Below, piece by piece: positions 1 to 42,170 of a stretch of DNA of 64,000 nt. Where the stretch lies: positions 9,784,241-9,848,240 of the forward strand of contig CP154955.1 in the NCBI GenBank assembly GCA_039621445.1, read 5' to 3'. The notes beneath the pieces were generated by a model, which saw nothing but the letters and a program-made list of their open reading frames with translations, did no database searches and was not told the origin of the DNA. Numbering within the stretch: position 1 is the first letter of the stretch; the number at the start of each line of letters is the position of its first letter. The position numbers and the translations under genes are program-made. This stretch comes from Euglena gracilis (taxonomy: Eukaryota > Euglenida > Euglenophyceae > Euglenales).

Positions 1-90
1 AAATAATAAAAATTAATAAGAAAAACAAACAGAAAATCAAATTAAAAAATCAATTCAACTATATAATGAAATCAAACTTTTCAGAATTCA

Positions 91-18090
<18,000 letters not shown>

Positions 18091-18754
18091 CTGCCGTCGG
18101 TGGCGGTGGCGGGGGACGGGAGCACGCCAGCGGAATGGAGTGTGGGTCACCCCCCTGGGGGGGGCTGGGTTGCAGCCAGCCCAAAATTTAGCCAGTGGAG
18201 GTGCTACTCAAACTCCCGGGGGTCTGCCAGCAGGGGCTGGCGAGTGGAAACTTTTTTTCCAGAAAAAAGTGCAAAGCGCTGAGAAAACTTTTAGACCCCA
18301 AATCTTGCCAAAAATACCCACTTTTGGCCATTTTTGGGGATTCTATTTGAACAAAATCAGCCAACACTTTACACATTAACAACCACCTTTCCGCCTCGGC
18401 GTAGTTTTTTTTTCCCCCAACGTCTGGCAAAATGGCTAGCCAATGGACCCTTGGGTCCTTAAGCAAAAGCCTAATGCCAATGAATTGGATTAAGAAAAAA
18501 AAACCGCCACTTCTTGTTTTCTGCCCTTCTCGCAATACCCTTTCACAAAAGCCTGATTGGCACCCCAGAGGTGGTTCGAATCAACCTGCCACCACCTTCC
18601 ACCACCCACATTGGCCAACAATCAACCAAATTGGCCCACTCATGAGCTGGGAGAGGTGTCGGAACTGAATGGATCTCCATCAACCAAACTGTGGGGGCGG
18701 CACCATATGCAATAAAAGGGAACCCCCAGAATTCATCAATTGCAGAATGGTGGG

Positions 18755-19235
18755 AGGAGGAGTCTCTCGAGCCTCCTCAAATGCGCTTGAACGACATTCG
18801 AGGAGGCTCAAAAGCCCTTGAATGTCATTCGAGGAGGCTCGAGGAGGCTCATATGCTCACCACGAGACTGCAAAGCTGTTTTCAACTAATTTCAACTCCC
18901 TTTGTTGCCGATGCCCTTTTGTCCTCAACTGTTCGGAGGGCCAAAAAAAAAACCCTTGTGTTGCATATGCCATGAGTGTGCAAATCCCGTTTGTTGCCGA
19001 TGCCTGTGTAGACGCAACTGTTCGGAAACCACCTTCTCACAGGGGCTGAAACAACATCCTTTAACCACCTCGAACTAGGAGGTTCTGGAGCCTCCTTCTG
19101 CATACGACTATGCACGTGTTTTTGGGACGGTCTGCAAAACGTTGCCTACAGAAAAAAGACAAAGGGGATTTGCACACACACACGGCTGAAAAACGTTCGT
19201 AGAGGCTCGAGCTCGAACGTTCAAACTCGAGCCTC
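18755..19235. repeat. GAGGAGGCTC palindromic and direct repeats
   Basis: CATTCGAGGAGGCTC occurs repeatedly with its inverse GAGCCTCCTC. TTTGTTGCCGATGCC and CAACTGTTCGGA occur twice (18,900 and 18,990). No gene is seen in 18,200-19,800. Confidence 0.7.
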
Positions 19236-19808
19236 CCACAACCCCCCCCCCCCTCCAACCGGGTACCCCAGTCCCAGCAAAATGAGTTTTCACTCCAGCA
19301 GACACTCAGGTGGACCATTTTAAGACCTCTTCATCCGGAGATCCAAAAAAATGCGTGCCAAGATCCCTAAAACCGACCACATGCGAAAAAACGCCAGTCA
19401 TAAATTACTATAACCCAATGCAAAAGCTGCGTAGAAAATATTTCAAAGTATGACAAATTTTCACACACAATTTCCTTCTTACAAACAAAACACAAATTTC
19501 CATGACTTTCCGACTGAGGGGGTTTTTTAGAACCTGGGGGGGAATGGAATCTGGGCCAACCTACCCACCCCTTGGGGGGCCACCACCTAGGTGGTTTCGG
19601 TGGTTTCGGTGGGTTCAATCTTGGGTCCGCCGAAAATGGAGGAAACCCCAGGTCCAGCGGTGTGCCCACCCAATTCCAAATCTCCTGGAGGGGGGATAAG
19701 GCACCCCGGGTTACCAAACTTAAAACAAATTAAATGATGCAAGAAAACACAAACTATGCACCTCGGACATCTATTGGATAAAACGGCATAAATTACCAAA
19801 GAATACAC

Positions 19809-19901
19809 CTGTAGGGGACAATAAGCGGATCCACACTGCTGGGCCTCGGGGACCAGCTGTCCTGTACAGCGGGGTTCATTGCTTGTACTGGGCTGGCGTC
19901 T
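19809..19901 (-). CDS. Possible additional 5' exon of FtsH copy 1
   Basis: A 93-nt open block with strong sites CTGCAG|AG and CTACAG|GTGTAT. One frame (containing PVQAMNPAVQDSW) is in phase with the TM exon at 17,956-18,090. Another frame is open back to an ATG at 20,036. The reading frame is therefore undecided. Confidence 0.22.
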
Positions 19902-20231
19902 CTGCAGAAAAGCATGAGAGACGACCGAATTGCTCGATAGCGGGCCCACGGGAAAATAACGCTGGTGCGGAGGTGTTGAGGTTTGGCGGTCGGGGGGATG
20001 GGTCGTTGCCAAAAGGAATTTGGCGGTCATACCCATTTCACAGTTTCATGCTGGGAAATAAATATATTCATTCGTGATTTTTTGCTGCAAAAAGATTCGC
20101 CCGGGTTGGCCCCCCTTGTGCAATTTGCAACCTTTTCTACTGAAAACGATACGCATTTATTATCTGTCACCCCGTGCGATTTGATTTTTGATCAGAGTTG
20201 CAACACACAATAAACTACACGCGCGCGCGCG

Positions 20232-20233
<2 letters not shown>

Positions 20234-20288
<55 letters not shown>

Positions 20289-20290
20289 AG
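20234..20290 (+). repeat. (CA)n microsatellite
   Basis: About 25 CA units after a GC-dinucleotide run. Confidence 0.95.
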
Positions 20291-20339
20291 AACACACAAC
20301 ACGCACAAGGAGATGCTCTGCATCACCATTGCAGAACAT

Positions 20340-21033
20340 CAGAATTGCGACGGACTGCAATAAGATGGAAACATTGGATTTCGTCTAAAAAAAATGTAAT
20401 TAACACAAAAGCATAGACATCTTTTAATTGAGAAGTGTCGATTGAGGCCAATTAAGGGCAAAGCATAAAAATGCTCGGGGGCATATAATATGTTTTTTGC
20501 TGTCCATTTTAGGGACTTTAGGGAAAACTTGGGAATTACATAAATGAAAGACTGTTAAAACCTATTTCTTTCGGGTCACCGACGCGAAATGCCAACCCAA
20601 TAGCATACAATTACAACACATAATAAAAAATGCGAGACATTCACTACATCACTCTCCTATTCCAGGGAACAAACTTCAGCTCGCGCCTTTTTGTGTCCCT
20701 TTCCCCCACTTTTCCAAATTGGCTCTGTTTCGTATTTGCGCCACAGACATTGTTGCCCACCTGTATTGGATGGCATAATAACAAAGAGTGAATGTAACAA
20801 AACGAAAAAAAACACACACAAAAAGCATGGGAATAAATAAAAATCGTCTGTCCAACGCTGAGAAAGTCAGCTACCAAGAGGAATATTCATTGTCTGAAAA
20901 AATATTGTTCGCGATTTTCGTGATTTTCCATGATTCTTTGTGGCACAAAACAAGGAAAATACCAACGGAAAAATATGAGCCTGCACCATGCATTATTAGA
21001 CCCTCATAGATCTGGATTTGCATGATTTGGATC
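20340..21033. other. AT-rich intergenic sequence, nothing recognised
   Basis: No open block with splice sites or repeat relationship was found before the small mobile element at 21,039. Confidence 0.5.
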
Positions 21034-21038
21034 TGGGG

Positions 21039-21783
21039 CTTACGGCCGAATTCGCACTTAAGCTTTTTTCCTTTTGATGCGCGCAATTGCGCAAATTTAC
21101 GATTTTTTTGTAACCCCTGGGACCCTGTACCCTGACACCCAGAACACGATTTAAGAACCGTTACACCCCTATATTGGAGGGGATTAACTCCCAGTGGTCT
21201 GGTGTGCATGCTGCTTACCATGTGACGTGAATAGGGCTGGGGGTGAGACTGGTGCTGTTGTACGTCAAACGGGAGAGAGGCACACACCCCTCGTGACGAT
21301 ACTTGGAAACGGTGCTGACGTGCTGGCTGAACTGGCTGTGATACTACCACCACTGGTGAGAACACACGGGGCCTCATTGGATTACACCACCACAGACACA
21401 CAGACTACGTGAGGCAGCCGTCACGCAATTGATGTGTGTTTATGCGCGCAATTGCGCAAATAAAAACAATCGTGTTTGATGCGCGCATTTGCGCAAATAA
21501 AACGCAAACACCCAGGACTCACACCGCCGGCAGCTCGGACACACCCGGGGACACAGCCGAAAGGAGCAACAAGGGCAGTAAAAGTCCCGTTCCTAAGGTG
21601 CTTTTTTGCGTTTTTTTTCAGGGTGGGCCGGCAGGGTCCCGTTTTTTTGCACTCTCTTGTCCACGTATTTTCAAACCCCCCTGACCTTCACAGCCGAAAC
21701 AGAGCACGATCAAAAAAATCGTAAATTTGCGCAAATGCGCGCATCAAACGAAAAAAGCTTAAGTGCGAATTAGGCCGCCTAAG
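21039..21783 (+). mobile_element. 745-bp non-autonomous relative of the large element
   Basis: The ends are CTTACGGCCGAATTCGCACT on the left and the inverse of CTTAGGCGGCC plus AATTCGCACTTAAG on the right. The left TIR has lost GG. It is flanked by TGGGG on both sides (21,034-21,038 and 21,784-21,788), a probable 5-bp target-site duplication. The left interior shares GTAACCCCTGGGACCCTG with the large element. The right interior shares the CAGGGTCCCG and TGACCTTCAC-GCCGAAA blocks with about 54,880-55,045. Palindromes lie at 21,079, 21,441, 21,478 and 21,724. No long coding frame is present, so it looks like an internal-deletion derivative. Confidence 0.85.
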
Positions 21784-21884
21784 TGGGGGGGGGCAGAAAG
21801 GGAAGGCCTGACGGGGGGGTTCGACCCCGCCCCCACCCACCACAACATTTTCACCGATTTCGCAATTTCGGAACGGGGATGTTG

Positions 21885-22300
21885 GAAAGGGGATTTTTTT
21901 CTTTGAAAAACGAACCCAAAATACATGATTTTTTGATGGAAAACCAAATTTTTAACAAAAAATCTGAAAAATTTCAGGTTAAAAATTGGGAGTTTTTAGG
22001 AGTGAAAAAAAAACGAAGCCCCCAAAAAATGGACAAAATTTTGGCACAATCCAATTTTACTGATATTTTTTCTCTTGGATTTTTTTTTGATTTTCAATGG
22101 CTTTTTTTTTGCATCAAAAACCGCTCAAAATCAAAATTTCGAGAAAACGTTGATATTTTGGAAGGTGTGAAAAAATGGGGTTTTTGGGGGGTTTCGGGGG
22201 ACCTCGTGTATGGGTCCCAAAATGGGTCAAAAAAACACCAGGGGTCCAAAATTGGTGCCACTAGAACAACGGGAAGAGGTGGTGGGGGGGTCGACCCCCC
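21885..22300 (+). repeat. Dispersed repeat related to 53,465-53,795
   Basis: It shares AAATTTTGGCACA, ATTTTTTCTCTTGG and GGTCCCAAAATGGGTC in order. It lies directly right of the small mobile element. Confidence 0.72.
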
Positions 22301-22427
22301 CCACCCACCATGCAGGGGGTGGGGGGGGTGGTCGACCCCCCACACCCACCACCCTGGCCGCGAGGCCTTCCTGTTCTGCCCTGGGGGGGGAAGCAGGGGA
22401 GGTAATGCAAGGTACCCTCACCCCCCC

Positions 22428-22618
22428 CTATTTGCCCCCCCCCCTAATTGGCTAATTGGGGGTCCCGTTGGACGGTCCATTAGCCAATTAGGGGGGGGGT
22501 CAGGCTTATTGGCCATTGGCCGGGGTAACCCCCCCCTAATTGCCCCCCCCCCCCCTAATTGGCTAATTGGGGGTCCGAAGGAGCCCGGCCATTAGCCAAA
22601 TAGGGGGGGGGGAGGGTA
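22428..22618. repeat. Two tandem hairpins CCCCTAATTGGCTAATTGGG
   Basis: CCCCCCCTAATTGGCTAATT faces ATTAGCCAATTAGGGGGGG at 22,436-22,498. The arrangement repeats at 22,545-22,615. Confidence 0.85.
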
Positions 22619-22984
22619 CAATAAAGGACTACGTCGTGCCGCTTTGCTTGGCCATGACATCAGTGTCACGAAAACACTGCTCGGCCATTTAACAACATAA
22701 TAAATTAAGCGTCGCTAACTGCCAATATTAAGTGTTTGCGGGTCCCTGTTTTACAACTTCCTGAAATTCCATAAAAAATATCGAGGGGGGAAAAGCCAAT
22801 ACAAAAATTGGAGACGTTTCAAGTCCATTTTACACATTTCAACAGAATGATGAACTTGGAGAACGTTTTAAAGGGCTTTGAGAAACACCCTCAGGAATGC
22901 ATCGAACAGCTGAAAAACACAAAACAGCTGGAGAACACCTGGCCTCCGGAGCCCTGGTTACTTTGCTGCGTTGTCAGACCCCCT

Positions 22985-23225
22985 TGGAGGGGCGGGTAAC
23001 ATGGTGTAACCTGTCAGGGAAAGTTATCCACGTAAGCAATCCAGCTAAACCCCCCAAATAACCTGGCGGGGTCCTTGCTCCTGGCGGGAGGGGCAAAAAA
23101 ATACGGTTCCAATAACTTGGCACCCCCATTTTAGGTAAAATTCCTTATGGGGTTGAAAAAAAGGTCTCAAATATCCCAGCGGGAGGGCAGGGCCAAAAAT
23201 TTGTTCCAATAACCTGGCACCCCAC
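22985..23225 (+). repeat. Short direct repeat with AACCTGGC and GCGGGAGGG-CAAAAA
   Basis: GGTTCCAATAACTTGGCACC near 23,103 recurs as TTGTTCCAATAACCTGGCAC near 23,202. The preceding GCGGGAGGGGCAAAAA block is also repeated. Confidence 0.7.
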
Positions 23226-23229
23226 CACA

Positions 23230-23440
23230 GTAATTGGGGTAATTGGAGGGACTCTTCAGCCGCAACAGCCCATCTGTCACCCAGCACTTCCAGTGCCAGG
23301 CAACCCACCCTCCCGGCCTGCACCACGTCACACACATATGCCATCCCTCCCTGGGGAACCGATGCAACAGAAAAGCCGAACGGCGCTGATGGTGCTTGCG
23401 AAATTTGGACAACCTGCTGCTTGCTGTTCAGGCTTCTTCT
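23230..23440 (-). other. Possible orphan coding exon
   Basis: A minus-strand frame contains SVPQGGMAYVCDVVQAGRVG and LALEVLGDRWAVAAEESLQ, protein-like in composition and more so than the surrounding DNA. No splice pair or family match secures it, and no neighbouring exon in a compatible phase was found. Confidence 0.18.
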
Positions 23441-23639
23441 TAAGACACCTGGGCGGATGGGGGTCTCCACACCCACACAGCCCAGCACCACACCCCTGCG
23501 TGGCGGTGAGCTGTACAGGACCACAACTGGGTTGCCAGTGCCCACTTAGCAACTCAACGCGCGCCTCAGGCCTCAGGGGGTGTGGGAAGGCCTTATGGGA
23601 ACCCCAGCTGGGAACGGGCCACCCCCTCAGCACCGTGTG

Positions 23640-24758
23640 AACGCCGCCTGAGACTTTTGACCTTCAGATCGGTGCTCCTGTAAAAAAAAAATACAAGTGG
23701 TGGGAGGCATAGAATTACCAAGGGTTCCCTTGGGAAGCCTTGAAACAGTTGAACCGCATCTGCAATAAACAGCACGAATGTCAAAGCGGCAGATCGTTAC
23801 GCAGGACGCTGCGGGCGGTATACAGGCGTTGTGTCAGCGTGGCCGGTGTGCGAGGAGGTGAATGTGGGAAATGGAGCGCATCAGGTGCTTCATTCATTTC
23901 CGACTCATCGTGTGCATGTGCAGAATTATACGTTATTAAATTACCTCCCCATTTTTCCTTCTGCCGGCTGTGGTCAGAGAAGCCGCTTTCATTCTTTGTC
24001 GCGCTGTTCAGTTCTCTTTTGCATTCTTTAATGCAAAAAGGGCTTGTGGTATAGGAAACTCTACAACCTACCATATTTAAACGTTTTCTGGATGTAATGT
24101 TTCTGTTTTTCTTGTATGTGTATATATACATGCATATGCACATGCACATCATGTCACCTTATATTACACACGCATTCATGTGTTGTATACCAGATGTAAA
24201 TGTTCATATGATCCATATGACATATGTGTAATACGTGTAATGTATAATATGCATGTGTACATTGTATATAATTTGTGCATTGTTTATTTATATGTATGTA
24301 TGATGTGTGCACGTGCATGGATAAAAGTCTGAAAATATAATTGAATGAATAATGTGTATAGGTAGAAAATGTATAGGCACAGGTCGGTACGGTAATCAAT
24401 GCCAGTGCCGTATGGCACAAGAACGCTGCGATTGCCGCCGCTCAGCGGAGCAAGGACGGCTGCGTTGTGAGCCAGGTGAAAATGCCATCAGCAAACGCCG
24501 TCATCCATCATCAAACAAAACCGTACAACTGGTGATCGAAAGCAGGCGTGGCCCGAGGGGTGTGTCCAGAAAATAAAAACGAAAATAAATAATAAAAAAT
24601 AATTTTGCGTATCGGTGACTTCAAACTCCCAAACGTATGGTTCAAATTTTGAACAAGAAACTTGGCACAGAACATATGTACAACAAAACACATACCGATA
24701 AAAACAAACACGCCGACGTCAAAAACAACAAAATTGTCTCTCAGCAAAAAAAAACTCA
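23640..24758. other. Intergenic sequence downstream of FtsH copy 2, nothing recognised
   Basis: AT-rich with TATA/CATG stretches (24,115-24,340). No exon-like block with splice sites was found. Confidence 0.45.
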
Positions 24759-36547
<11,789 letters not shown>

Positions 36548-36599
36548 CTGTAAGACAAGGATAGGGGGGAAGTTCGGCGGAGGACCAAGCCCGGGGGGG

Positions 36600-38756
36600 G
36601 GGGGGTGGGACTCCCATGATGCCGATGTGGCGGATCCTTACATGTGGTGGCCACTTTGGCAGATTCTACGAAAACTGCCAAAAATCCGGCGGAGGCAGGA
36701 GGTCCCGTTGGTGTCATTGGATTTGAATCACCGCCGACCCCCCAGGACCGTCCAGCCCGTCTCATCACCGCAGTCTAAATTGCCTCCGGACACCACCCGG
36801 CCATTTGTGCATCGCCGAGAAGAGCCACCCGATCAATATGAATGACTGTTTGGTGGCTTTCGCAAAACTGTCCGCAAATGTGGGTGGAACCTTGGTTCTG
36901 CAACGTTTGCTGCATTCAATCCAAAAAGATGCTGTCTTCCTCACCCACAACTTGTCCTGTGCAAGGGAACTTCCGCATTCACCAAAAGAACAAGGTTTCG
37001 CCCAAAAATATCAGACCTGAAAAAAAAAGATTCTGGGGGCAGTCACCATTAGCAGGCAGGATGGTGATGCAACCAACAACCTCCAAACAAATACATGCGT
37101 AAATATAATATATGTGATATATAATATATATGTATATATATGTACAATTGTGGCATTAAAACCTTTCCAGAATACTGCTGGCATTGGACGGATTGAAAAT
37201 CGATATCCGCATTTGTGCACACCAACCACATGCGTATTTTGTGTGAATTTTTGGTGTGGTCATTTTGCACAGATTGACCGCTTGCGGATTTGGAGATGGT
37301 CCATGAGCGCAACTGTGGACACCAGCTATGCAACTGGTTGACGTGCACCAACAGCTTACACATGAGGTTGGTGTGCATAAAATGCGTGAATGGTTGATGT
37401 GCGCATTTGTGCACATCAACCACGTGCAATTTGGGAAATATATCGCATTTTTTATATTACCACATGAAAAATAACAGCTGACTATTTTTTGGTTCTAGAA
37501 TATGAATAAGTCCCGTTTGCGATGTGCAAGGAAGAGCGGTGGCTTGAGAATGACCCTTTGTCCAAATTATGAATGCTCTTCGTCCTGAACATTTGACGTG
37601 TGTACTTGCACACACCGACCACTGCGGATATTGTGTCGCAAAAAAATTCAGGTTTTAGGTAATATGAAATATTCACATTACGGGGTCTAAATTCTCTTTG
37701 TTCTGTGTGCAACTTTTTATATCTTAACCTCCCCAAAATAAGACGGGGGGGTCCATTTCATGGGTCGGTTGCTGGAAAATCTTATTCATGGGGGGGGCAT
37801 TCTATGGAATTTTGCTGGAAAAATTTCGACCCCTCAAAATGTCCAAAAATGTACCCCAAAATGCCAATTTTCGAAAAATTCGAGAAAACATGCTGAATTG
37901 TGTGAAAACTGTCCCAAATTGCAGATTTACCCCCGCGCTTCGCGCCGGCAGGGGGGTCGTATTATGGATTTTTGCTCGGACCGCAGGGGGGGTCTTATTT
38001 TGGGGGCGGGTGCCAATTTTATGGGAGGGTCTTATTTTTTGGGGGTTTTTTCTACAACCCGCACAAAATCGTGGTCTGCGAAAACTAACAGTCTGGACAA
38101 AAATGACAGGTAACAAAATTTTCCCCGTAAATTCTTTCCCGTCATTTTCGTCCAGACTGTGCACACACAGACCCACAGGCCACGTGCGTCAAGCTGCATG
38201 TCGTCGGAGTGCGACGACTTGCACATTTATGCACGTCGTACCACGATTGCAAACTTTCAGACAGAACACATTATACACGACCCAAAAACCACTGCAATGG
38301 CTCCGAGTGCACAACTCCAGCTTCACACGATCTAGAATAGAAGCCCAACCTACTTCTATATGCACATTCCTTAAAATCTTACGGGTGGCGCTTCAATCAG
38401 TCAATTGGGCATCTCTTTAAAGACTCCGGGAGTTGCTGGGTTAAGGCTAGAAACTTGGGCTGGTTGAAATTTGGGCAAGTTAGCGGAGTGACGGGTGCTG
38501 GACCCCAGTTGGACTCCAGCTGGGTGGGCTGGGCAAAAATCGGATAATTGCCCAAAAATGACCTTCAAAATGTTTTCCAAAAAATGAGCATCTACCCCCC
38601 CCCCAAAAAACACACTCAAAAAACCCCCAAAACACCATTTTTTTGGACATTTCTGAACACTTCTTCCAAAATGCAACGAAAAATTTTGGATGGACCCAAC
38701 AAACAGGGGCTAGCAGCACCCCCCCCCCACAAGTGGGGGTGCTGCTGCGGATGGCA
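36600..38756. other. Region between FtsH copy 2 and the large element: repeats, no exon recognised
   Basis: It includes several TGTGCACACCAACCACATGC-like motifs (37,210; 37,345; 37,400; 37,600) and an inverted-repeat element at 37,728-38,045. The copy 2 counterparts of the membrane and linker exons expected here were not found. Confidence 0.55.
37728..38045. mobile_element. Inverted-repeat element with CCCCAAAATAAGAC ends
   Basis: The left end CCCCAAAATAAGACGGGGGG faces GGGTCTTATTTTGGGGG and GGGTCTTATTTTTTGGGGG on the right. A GCGCTTCGCGCC hairpin lies near 37,935. Confidence 0.7.
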
Positions 38757-38782
38757 CTTAGGCGGCCGAATTCGCACTTAAG
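38757..38782 (+). repeat. Left terminal inverted repeat of the large element
   Basis: It pairs with 55,087-55,112 at 25 of 26 positions. The only difference is after CTTAGGCGGCC (G here, T at the other end). Confidence 0.9.
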
Positions 38783-39803
38783 GGTTTTTCCTTTGTGATG
38801 CGCGCATTTGCGCAAATGCACAATTTTTTTGTAACCCCTGGGACCCTGTACCCTGACAGCCAGAAAATTTTTTGCGATCACGAACGGAACTCGTTACCAC
38901 CCCGCGGCACCCACCTGGCCAGATCTGGCGGCGTACGGGTATTGACTTTTGGGGATCCAAATGTGGCCCGTGGATGCTGATTGTTTGGCAGGCCGTGAAA
39001 CTATACACCCCTGGTGGAGTTGAGAATTATTGTGAGGGTGTGTTGGGTGCCACAGATTGTGAACTACGAAGCGATTGGGTGTGTCTGGAGAGGGGTGTGA
39101 CACCCCTGTTTTGGAAGCGGGCGAAGAAACGCCCAGTGAATTGGACCTTCCAATTGGTGGGCAACGAAAATTTACTTACGGCGCATTGCACACTTGCGCA
39201 ATTGCGCGCACCAAACGATTACGTCTACCATTATTGATTGTGGCTGCTGAGAGGGCGGTTGTGACGACCCTAATTGTATCCGTGATGTAAAGTGTCCCGT
39301 TTTACTTGCGCAATTGCGCGCACAATGTGTTATTTTTTGTTGCGATGCTACCCAGTGGGGGTTGTGTTGACCACCCATTACACTGTGGATGACTTCACCT
39401 TCTCAGTGGTGTTAACAGGGGGTGATTTGCATGACTGCTGAGTGTGTTGTGACTCTTGAGAAGCTATACCGACAACCAGCAGAGAAAGTGTGTGTGACGT
39501 ACGGGGTGGTTAAAGCCCTCCGGTGATGTGTGACTGCTGTCCCTGTCTGGAGTTGACCTACACGGGGTATGACCAGGCAGGGTACACAGGTGACTTGGTG
39601 TGTGTCTTTTTGCTTGTTGACTTGCACAATTGCGCGCACCAAACGTTTCCGCAGCAAAGAAATGACTTGTGAGTGTGTGGACGTGCAGTGTGCAGATGTG
39701 TGTTTGTGTAATGCAGGCGGAGTGTTGACAGTGGTGGGAGGTGCTCTGATGTATTTGTTGGGTTGGTGAAAGGCAGTGTGCCGGCAGACCTGGGGTGGAC
39801 TGA

Positions 39804-40622
39804 ATGGAGTCCTCCCAGACCAGCAGCACCCACTCCCGTCGCCGCGGCTACGAGGGCTACAGCGAGGAGGCCGCCCTGGCCGCGGAGTCAGGGAAACCGA
39901 TGGGCCAGCTGGTGAAGGCCCACTTCGCCGCCAGCTGCGAGGAGTTCGTGGAGGCGGTGGTGCAGCGCGGCCACCCGCTGCAGACCCTGGTGGTGCAGGT
40001 GGCGCACACCCGGGTGCCGCTGCGGACGGAGGGGGGCGCGGTGCTTCTGGAGGAGCTGGCCCGGGAGCCGCGGCGGCCGCGGATCGAGCTGCTGCTGAAG
40101 GACGCCTGGGCCGTGTACCGGGCGCTCCGACAGCACGCCTGCCCGCGAGCGGCGCAGCGGGTGGTGGCGGAGGAGCACGAGGCGCCGCTGGCCCGGCACC
40201 GGGCCGCCAGCCGACTGCTGCGGCCCAGTGGCATCCTGCCGGAGGAGCCGATGTGGAACCGGCAGTGGCGGCGGCAGCGGGCGTGCGAGCGGCTGGAGGA
40301 CCTGTGGCAGCAGTCGGAGGGGCGCAGCTGCGTCCTGTGGTTCGACAATTTCTGGAAGAGGGCGATGAAGTCGAACCCCAGGATGGTGATCCGCACCCAC
40401 GACTGCTGCGTCATGTCCATGATGCGGACGGCGGTGGACGCCATTCCGGAGTACCCGGGGTACCCGTCGCTGGAGCAGCTGCTGGGCCGCATCCACCGGG
40501 TGTCCGCACGGCTGGTGCAGACCGACCTGTCGGCGTTCCGGGAGCTGGTCTCCGAGATCAGCGCACGCCCACTGGAGGCGCACGAGCTGCGCGTACCGCT
40601 GGACGTGCCCCGAACATCATAA
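39804..40622 (+). CDS. Large-element gene A, copy 1 (candidate transposase N-terminal half)
   Basis: A 272-codon open frame, 93-97% GC at third positions by eye, starting MESSQTSSTHSRRRGYEGYS. It has charged helices and then CVLWFDNFWKRAMKSNPRMV, IPEYPGYPSLEQLLGRIHRV. The WFDNFW motif resembles the Y/W-DN motif around a catalytic Asp in some RNase-H-fold transposases; that is inference. Its first exon may start upstream of the ATG. The frame ends RTS* but may instead splice to gene B at 41,114, with three palindromes between. Homologous to 43,333-44,127. Confidence 0.7.
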   Translation: MESSQTSSTHSRRRGYEGYSEEAALAAESGKPMGQLVKAHFAASCEEFVEAVVQRGHPLQTLVVQVAHTRVPLRTEGGAVLLEELAREPRRPRIELLLKDAWAVYRALRQHACPRAAQRVVAEEHEAPLARHRAASRLLRPSGILPEEPMWNRQWRRQRACERLEDLWQQSEGRSCVLWFDNFWKRAMKSNPRMVIRTHDCCVMSMMRTAVDAIPEYPGYPSLEQLLGRIHRVSARLVQTDLSAFRELVSEISARPLEAHELRVPLDVPRTS

Positions 40623-40957
40623 TGACTGAGTGTGTTTAAATTTTCTGAGGCAGCTTGTGGAGGTGGATATGCCAAAGGGGTCTGAACAACCTATGTGTGT
40701 TGGTATTGATGTGTCAGCGGGTTACCGGATGGTTTCAGTCGGGGAGAGTTTAATTTGCACTGACATGCGCGCAATTGCGCGCATGTCAGTGCACTACGAC
40801 TGTTTGGCATCCACTCTGGTGCACGGTACTCCAACAGTGTATCATGCAGAATTCTCTTTTGTACTGCTGCGTACATTTGATTTGCGCATTTGCGCGCACA
40901 AGCAATTTCGTATGAATTCCTGTACGGGGTCTCACCCTGGGTCCAACGAATGCTTAT

Positions 40958-41007
40958 AAACACTTTTGATGCGCGCATTTGCGCAAATGCGCGCATCAAA
41001 AGTGTTT
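40958..41007. repeat. Perfect 50-bp palindrome between gene A and gene B, unit 1
   Basis: The left arm starts AAACACTTTTGATGCGCGCA and the right arm mirrors it exactly, ending TGATGCGC inverted and AGTGTTT. It could form a 25-bp hairpin or cruciform. Confidence 0.92.
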
Positions 41008-41113
41008 AGTTTCTTTTTTTGCTCGTGTGACTGTGCAGTAAGTGTCTGACACAACAAGGCGGTTACTGTGATGTGGCTGAGAGAACGCCCGGTGCCCGGT
41101 GTGGTGCCCCTTC

Positions 41114-42170
41114 ATGCTGACGGACGACCGGATCTCCTCCCAGGTGGGGATGCTGAAGGTCCTCCGCTTCCTGAAGGCGGACGTGCAGAGCCGCGTGAGG
41201 GCGCCGCTACCTCAACCTGTGGTACCGCCAGCTGAAGGTTGTGTACGGGCGGGAGTGCCAGCGGTGGGACGCGAGCGAGGCGCTGCGGCAGCTGCCCCCG
41301 CTGTACGGCGTGTGGCACGCGTACAAGCAGGTGCTGTACGTGCTGTACCGCCGCCTGCTGCCGCTGTTCCTGTTCCTCCAGCGGGGTACCATGGCGCCGG
41401 GCGAGCAGTGGTCCACGAAGCCGAAGGTGCGGGCACTGGAGATGTGGGTCGGCGCCATGCTGATGGTGCCGGCGGACCGCCGCGCCCGCCTCCGACGCCT
41501 GATCCGGACCCTGCGGCGGCGCCGGGACACCGTGGTGCCGGAGGTGGAGAGGCGCCGGGAGCAGACGCACCACGCCCAACGGCGGAAGGAGGAGGCGGAG
41601 CGGCAGACCGTCCGGCAGGTGCGGCACGCGGTGGCCAGCGCCAAGATGGAGCGGGCGTGGCAGGCAGGCAGCCGGGAGATGGAATGCATCCGGGCGCTGG
41701 AGCACTGCCGCCGGAAGGAGGCCCAGGCGGTGGAGGCCCTGGAGAGGCTGGACCGGGATCTGGTGGTGGCCCAGGCGCTGGAGGACCTGCTGGTGGTGTG
41801 GGCGCCGGCCTGCTTCGCGCTGGGGTGGCAGGTGCGGGAGTGCCACTGGGAGGAGCGGCGGCCCCAGACCGGTGTGCAGGCGCGGAAGGTGCTGTGCAAC
41901 GCCCTGACGATGCTGCTGCACCTGGAGGCCCCAACACCCGGGCACCGGCCGCGAGGTCACTCGGACTACGTCCGGCGCTGGCGTGCGCGCTGCTGATGTG
42001 GGACCGGTGGCACGAGCGGCTGCCCGCCTGCTGCTTCTCGGAGGAGGTCAACGAGGCCACCCTCAGCAGGCTGGGCGGCTCCATGCAGCAGCACCCGGAG
42101 GCGGTGGAGGTGGAGGACGTGATGGATCTGTACCTCCTGGTGCGGCAGGGGCACCACGGTGGCCGGGAGC
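41114..42170 (+). CDS. Large-element gene B, copy 1 (truncated and frameshifted)
   Basis: It begins MLTDDRISSQVGMLKVLRFL and changes frame near 41,210 before NLWYRQLKVVYGRECQRWD. It continues through YRRLLPLFLFLQRGTMAPGE and a Glu/Arg-rich coiled-coil stretch. A further frame change near 41,985 precedes WDRWHERLPACCFSEEVNEA. It is cut off at 42,171 where unit 2 begins. Copy 2 shows the intact downstream part. It is probably non-functional as it stands. Confidence 0.6.

Noticed and set aside
39857-40675. 272-codon minus-strand frame opposite gene A
   Set aside because: Mirror of a GC-rich gene. The plus frame is preserved between units by an in-frame 27-nt deletion and has protein-like composition.
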